Assembly: GCF_009733595.1 (NCBI RefSeq)
Contig: NZ_WOFH01000008.1
Coordinates: 248,001 to 312,000 of the forward strand
Length of the DNA: 64,000 nucleotides
Source of the DNA: Actinomadura litoris
Lineage (GTDB): Bacteria; Actinomycetota; Actinomycetes; Streptosporangiales; Streptosporangiaceae
Direction of reading: 5' to 3'
Shown: positions 60,855-64,000 of the stretch, one piece after another
Position numbering within the stretch: position 1 is the first letter of the stretch
Layout of the letters: every line of letters begins with the position of its first letter
Program-made: the position numbers and the translations under genes
Notes under the pieces: generated by a model
Databases searched by the model: none
What the model saw: only the letters and a program-made list of their open reading frames with translations
What the model was told of the DNA's origin: nothing

Positions 60855-61172
60855 TCAGCGCTTGCGCGCGATGCGCCGCCCGGCCACAATGGCGGCGCCC
60901 ACGGCCGCCACCACCGGCGCTGCGCGCAGGAACCGCCTCAGCGTAAGGAGCTTCGCGAGCCCGACCGCCCTGCCCGGCAACGCGGCGACCTCGCCGCCGA
61001 CCTGGGCCACGCCCTTGGCGGCGCCGCTCGCGCCCTTGCTCACGCCCTGACCCGCCGCTTCGCTCGCGTCCGTACCCGTGCGGGCGGCCTTCGTGGTTCC
61101 GGTGGCGGCCTTGCGCCCGGCGTTCGCCACGGCGGTCTTGGGGGTCGCGTCCGGCACCTCGGGGGGTTTCAT
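60855..61172 (-). CDS. Small Ala-rich protein with C-terminal membrane segment
   Basis: 105 residues from ATG with AAAGGAG well placed. The N-terminal 60 residues are polar and Ala/Thr/Gly-rich (AGRKAATGTTKAARTGTDAS), and the C-terminus has a hydrophobic segment APVVAAVGAAIVAG followed by RRIARKR. It could be a tail-anchored membrane protein. No family was recognised, but the good ribosome site supports expression. Confidence 0.5.
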   Translation of the reverse strand: MKPPEVPDATPKTAVANAGRKAATGTTKAARTGTDASEAAGQGVSKGASGAAKGVAQVGGEVAALPGRAVGLAKLLTLRRFLRAAPVVAAVGAAIVAGRRIARKR

Positions 61173-61333
61173 GTCGCTCCTTTCATGGATTCGTGAATTG
61201 CGGTTTACCCGGCTCGGCGTGGGCAAACATGCCGCGGCCGCTCGACGGCTACGATCGGAGAGGATGGAACTGAGACCGGCGGTTCTACGAAACCAAGGGT
61301 TGGCCGGACCTACAGCGGGTCGATGCCGCACTA

Positions 61334-62225
61334 AAGGCTGTCCCGTAACGCCAGACCTTCGAGATCGTTGATCTTGGTGTGGAGCGGGTGATCAGGGCCG
61401 ATCGGGACGAGTGGGTGCCGGTGTTCACCGGCCTGCCGGTGCGGCAGTTCCGCCGCCTGGTACGGATCGTCGCAGGTCGCGGCGGTGAGCAGACCGGCAC
61501 CGGACGGCGCTGGAGTCTGCCGCCGGCCGACCGGGTGCTGCTGATCGCGGTGTACTACCGCACCAACCTCACGCTGCGGCAGGTCGCACTGCTGTTCGGG
61601 GTGTCTGAGTCCGCCGCGCACCGCGTCGTGGATCACCTGGCGCCGCTGCTCGCACTGGCCCCGGTCGCCCGCCGGCACAGTCCGGACACGGTGCTGATCG
61701 TGGACGGGACGCTGGTTCCCGTCCACGACCGGACGGTCAGCGCCTCCTCCAAGAACTACCGGTACTCGGTGAACATGCAGGTGGTCATCGACGCAGGCAC
61801 CCGGCTTGCGGTCGCGGTCGGACGTCCGGTGCCGGGCAATCACAACGACTGCACCGCCTTCCGCGATTCAGGTGCCGATACCGCGTGCCGGGGCACGCAC
61901 GTGATGGCCGACGGCGGCTACCAGGGAAACCGGCAGGTCATCATGCCCTACCGGCGGCCCCGCGACGGCAGCGAACTGCCCGCCTGGCAGCACGAATTCA
62001 ACACCGTCCACAAACGGGTGCGCGCCCGCGTCGAGCACGTCTTCGCGCGCATGAAGTGGTGGAACATCCTGCGCAACTGCCGCCGCAAACGCGACGGCGT
62101 CCACCACGCCACCCACGGAATCGCCCTCATGCACAACCTGGCGGTAGCCGGCTGACCGGCCCGGAGGACGCCAGCTCACCGGCAGCACGCCTGGCCGCGC
62201 CTCTCGACCATTACGGGACAGCCTT
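61334..62225. mobile_element. IS5-family (IS427-like) insertion sequence, 892 bp, complete
   Basis: Perfect 15-bp terminal inverted repeats begin AAGGCTGTCCCGTAA at 61334 and end at 62225. The flanking TA (61332-61333 and 62226-62227) fits a 2-bp duplication in a CTAG target, so the repeat reads as 18 bp if flanks are included. One intact transposase gene fills the element. Confidence 0.9.
61379..62155 (+). CDS. IS5-family DDE transposase
   Basis: 258 residues from GTG. A helix-turn-helix (LTLRQVALLFGVSESAAHRVVDHL) precedes the DDE domain: first Asp in LIVDGTLVPV, second in MADGGYQGN, and Glu in RVEHVFARMKWW. All three catalytic acids are present and there is no frameshift, so the element may still be active. 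Length is normal for one-ORF IS5 members. Confidence 0.93.
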   Translation: MERVIRADRDEWVPVFTGLPVRQFRRLVRIVAGRGGEQTGTGRRWSLPPADRVLLIAVYYRTNLTLRQVALLFGVSESAAHRVVDHLAPLLALAPVARRHSPDTVLIVDGTLVPVHDRTVSASSKNYRYSVNMQVVIDAGTRLAVAVGRPVPGNHNDCTAFRDSGADTACRGTHVMADGGYQGNRQVIMPYRRPRDGSELPAWQHEFNTVHKRVRARVEHVFARMKWWNILRNCRRKRDGVHHATHGIALMHNLAVAG

Positions 62226-62339
62226 TAGGTCCTGGCCGGTGGATCCTTGGTGTTTGGCGGAGGCTGATCTGCGCCCTGGGTTGTGATGGTGGGCGCGTGT
62301 TTTGCACGGTCTCCCGTTTTCCCTGTTCTTGGTGGCTAC

Positions 62340-62492
62340 CCGGTCCAACGGACAGTCCCCGTCCCCCGAACCCGCACCGCAGCCTTCCGCCAGCTCGTCC
62401 TCCAAGCCCCCGCACCCGTCGTCGCCCATGCCCTCGGTTACAGCCCCGCCACCACCACCGCACCGCCGGCCGCCGCCACGGACGCCAGGTGA
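62340..62492 (+). pseudogene. 3' fragment of a site-specific recombinase-like gene
   Basis: About 50 residues: TAAFRQLVLQAPAPVVAHALGYSPATTTAPPAA. The LVLQAPAPVVAxALGY pattern with a Thr run is known from C-termini of streptomycete integrase-like proteins (before a WSRYA motif). It lies 110 bp after the IS; the body of the gene is missing. The identification is from memory of the motif only. 62493-62719 shows nothing. Confidence 0.45.
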
Positions 62493-62719
62493 TCTACACA
62501 CGGACGGTCAAAGGAAATATCCTCCGCGGGCCACCGGCCATAGAAGGCAGAGCGTCCCAGCAGCCGTCTCCCCGCCACCCCCAGCAGCGGAATGATCACC
62601 CCGGCTGACTGCCCCCGGCTCAGATGACGTAGTGGCCGCCGCGATGTCCGGCGAGCTGGCGACGGTCAACGGACGTGGGAGTAAGGCGCGGTGGTTGCAG
62701 CGGTGTCGATCACGAAAGC

Positions 62720-62776
62720 TCAACCTAAAGGTTGACTATCGGCTGGCCTGCGCCCTATGTTCAACCTTATGGTTGA
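62720..62776. promoter_or_regulatory. Two ArsR operators around a leaderless promoter
   Basis: TCAACCTAAAGGTTGA (62720-62735) and TCAACCTTATGGTTGA (62761-62776) are palindromes 41 bp apart. Between and within them are TTGACT (62732-62737) and TATGTT (62756-62761) with an 18-bp spacer. Transcription would start at about 62768, just at the ATG 62769. Operator one covers the -35 box and operator two covers the start site, a clear autorepression layout. Confidence 0.75.
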
Positions 62777-63113
62777 GCATTCCGCTGGGATGGACACGGT
62801 CTTCGGCGCGCTCGCGCACCCAGCGCGCCGCGCGATGCTCGACCAGCTCGCCGCCCGGGAGCGCACCGTCAGCGAGCTCGCGGCGCCGCTGTCGATGTCG
62901 CTGGCGGCGGCCTCTAAGCACGTCAAGGTCCTCGAACGGGCCGGGCTGGTCCGCCGGACCGTTGTCGGGCGCACCCACTGGTGTCGTCTGGACCCCGGGC
63001 CGCTGGCGAGCGCCCTCGCCTGGCTGCGGGTCTACGAGCAGTACTGGAACGAGCGGCTCGATGCCCTAGAGGAGCTGTTCACCCCATCGAATCGCGATCA
63101 GGAGGAGACATGA
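62769..63113 (+). CDS. ArsR-family transcriptional regulator
   Basis: 114 residues from ATG 62769, chosen because the -10 box ends seven bases before it and no ribosome site precedes either this ATG or the one at 62757. The winged helix reads ALAHPARRAMLDQLAARERTVSELAAPLSMSLAAASKHVKVLERAGLVRR. No metal-binding Cys pair is present, so it is of the SdpR-like type usually paired with AHSA1 proteins. It overlaps the next gene by ATGA. Confidence 0.92.
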   Translation: MVEHSAGMDTVFGALAHPARRAMLDQLAARERTVSELAAPLSMSLAAASKHVKVLERAGLVRRTVVGRTHWCRLDPGPLASALAWLRVYEQYWNERLDALEELFTPSNRDQEET

Positions 63114-63616
63114 CAACCCCCACCGGCACGGCGGTCCGCATCGAGCGCACGATCCCCGCGCCGCCTGCGCAGGTCTACCGCGCGTGGCTCGACCCGGAGG
63201 TTCTCCGACGTTGGTTCGCGCCGTCGGGCTGGGAGGCGGTGCGCGTCGAGGTGGACGAGCGCGTCGGCGGGCATCTGCGCGCCTGGCACCTCGACCCGCA
63301 AGAACACCTCGACCCGCAAGAACAGGCAGGCGGCCCCGAATGCCGCATCGTCGAGCTGGTGCCCGACGAGCGCATTGTGCTCGACTGGTGGTTCGTCGGC
63401 CCGACCCGGGAGATCGAGCGCGACCAGGCCTCCCGGCTGACCGTGACCCTGCGCGCGGTCGGCGACGGCACGCACCTGACGCTGGTGCATGATCGGCTCG
63501 ACGGACTCGCCGCCGCACTGCCTGAGGTCGCCCGCAACGTCGAGGCCGGCTGGACCGGCACGCTCGGTCGCCTCGCCACGACGATGGCCGCGCGGGCGAG
63601 GTTGTCACCCGAGTAG
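63110..63616 (+). CDS. SRPBCC/AHSA1-domain protein
   Basis: 168 residues from ATG with GGAGGAG upstream. AHSA1 (START-like) fold: ERTIPAPPAQVYRAWLDPEVLRRWFAPSGW, then IVELVPDERIVLDWWF, TLRAVGDGTHLTLVHDRL and GWTGTLGRLA at the end. It probably binds a small hydrophobic ligand. A 6-residue unit HLDPQE occurs twice in tandem near residues 60-71 because of an exact 18-bp duplication. Confidence 0.9.
   Translation: MTTPTGTAVRIERTIPAPPAQVYRAWLDPEVLRRWFAPSGWEAVRVEVDERVGGHLRAWHLDPQEHLDPQEQAGGPECRIVELVPDERIVLDWWFVGPTREIERDQASRLTVTLRAVGDGTHLTLVHDRLDGLAAALPEVARNVEAGWTGTLGRLATTMAARARLSPE
63287..63322. repeat. Exact 18-bp in-frame tandem duplication
   Basis: CACCTCGACCCGCAAGAA occurs at 63287-63304 and again at 63305-63322 inside the AHSA1 gene. 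It adds six residues without a frameshift, in a loop between two beta strands. Confidence 0.9.
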
Positions 63617-63759
63617 ATCGCCGAGGTTTGTGAACCAACCGGCCGACTGACCCGACCCCGATAGCCCCGCCACCGAGACCGGCGTTCGCTCCGCCCTCAT
63701 GCCCAGGCCGGGCGCCGATCATCAAGATGACCGATATGACCCGCTGGGAGATGACCCTG

Positions 63760-64000
63760 ATGCGCAAGCTCACCGTCTCGACGATCGCGTCCCTTGACGG
63801 TTACGTCGAGGGACCGGGCAAAGACGTCACGGCGCTGCCGTTTGACGATGGCTTCAGCGCCTACAACGTGCAGCGGCTGCGGGCGGCGGGCATCTTGCTG
63901 TCCGGACGGAGGTCTTTCGAGGATTTCCGCGACTACTGGCCCGCCGTCGCGGACGACGAGACGCAGGGTGCGACCGAGCGCGAGATCTCCCGCCTCAACA
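63760..64000 (+). CDS. Dihydrofolate-reductase/RibD C-terminal family protein, cut by window end
   Basis: 80 residues are visible from ATG 63760 (GGGAG nine bases upstream; in-frame ATGs at 63751 and 63736 are alternatives). MRKLTVSTIASLDGYVEGPG and GILLSGRRSFEDFRDYWPAV match the YwjB-like DHFR family, which binds NADPH; the substrate of these members is mostly unknown. It lies 143 bp after the AHSA1 gene and may belong with it. The C-terminus is outside the window. Confidence 0.83.
   Translation, partial: MRKLTVSTIASLDGYVEGPGKDVTALPFDDGFSAYNVQRLRAAGILLSGRRSFEDFRDYWPAVADDETQGATEREISRLN

Noticed and set aside
1..64000. tRNA, rRNA, riboswitch or restriction-modification genes
   Set aside because: Looked for on both strands; no cloverleaf-like, rRNA-like or methylase/nuclease pair was found by eye. 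The only methyltransferase signal is the PCMT remnant.

Overview
The window is about 72% GC or higher, with strong third-position GC bias, frequent GTG/TTG starts, many ATGA/GTGA gene overlaps, a four-gene conservon (cvnA-D type), an F420-dependent LLM oxidoreductase, several P450s and many TetR/GntR/DeoR regulators. This fits a filamentous actinomycete; Actinomadura or another member of Streptosporangiales is a good guess, but no marker gene here fixes the genus. No rRNA, tRNA or CRISPR was seen.

1-16.6 kb is a carbohydrate region. An inositol-catabolism operon on the minus strand (iolG, an iolE-like gene, iolC, a Cgl0158-type aldolase cut by the window edge) is divergent from a GntR/UTRA regulator with a palindromic operator between them. 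Beside it is a DeoR-controlled minus-strand operon: deoR, a GH4 glycosidase, a secreted GH76 alpha-1,6-mannanase, a PfkB kinase, a lipoprotein binding protein, two ABC permeases and a large secreted PIG-L deacetylase with a CBM9-like domain. A secreted NAGPA-type phosphodiester glycosidase follows upstream. Together these could take apart mannosylated inositol glycans and catabolise the sugar and inositol.

16.7-46.7 kb is mixed core and specialised metabolism. It holds a two-component system, a cation/proton antiporter, an operon of acyl-CoA ligase, flavin monooxygenase, FMN alpha-hydroxyacid oxidase and an unusual membrane-anchored P450 with a divergent sulfotransferase, a three-gene GTPase module (double-GTPase-like protein, single-pass membrane protein, dynamin-like GTPase), DNA polymerase I, an LLM oxidoreductase, a GAF-SpoIIE phosphatase, a TetR-controlled P450/ferredoxin/DUF1330 operon with three operator copies, a secreted M28 peptidase, a conservon, and a TetR-controlled acyl-CoA dehydrogenase.

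46.7-62.7 kb is an accessory island with decayed genes (WD40, GNAT, small membrane protein, isoaspartyl methyltransferase, integrase tail), a complete IS5-family insertion sequence, and two large NTPase-repeat proteins of the STAND type. One of these (NB-ARC plus TPR) is translationally coupled to a small membrane protein, and the two share a short SxIxQxxGD/N motif like amyloid signalling motifs. This is the most interesting candidate system in the window. The other is a HTH-P-loop protein with 15 diverged 35-residue repeats.

62.7-64 kb is an ArsR/AHSA1 pair with two perfect operators around a leaderless promoter, followed by the start of a dihydrofolate-reductase-like gene.
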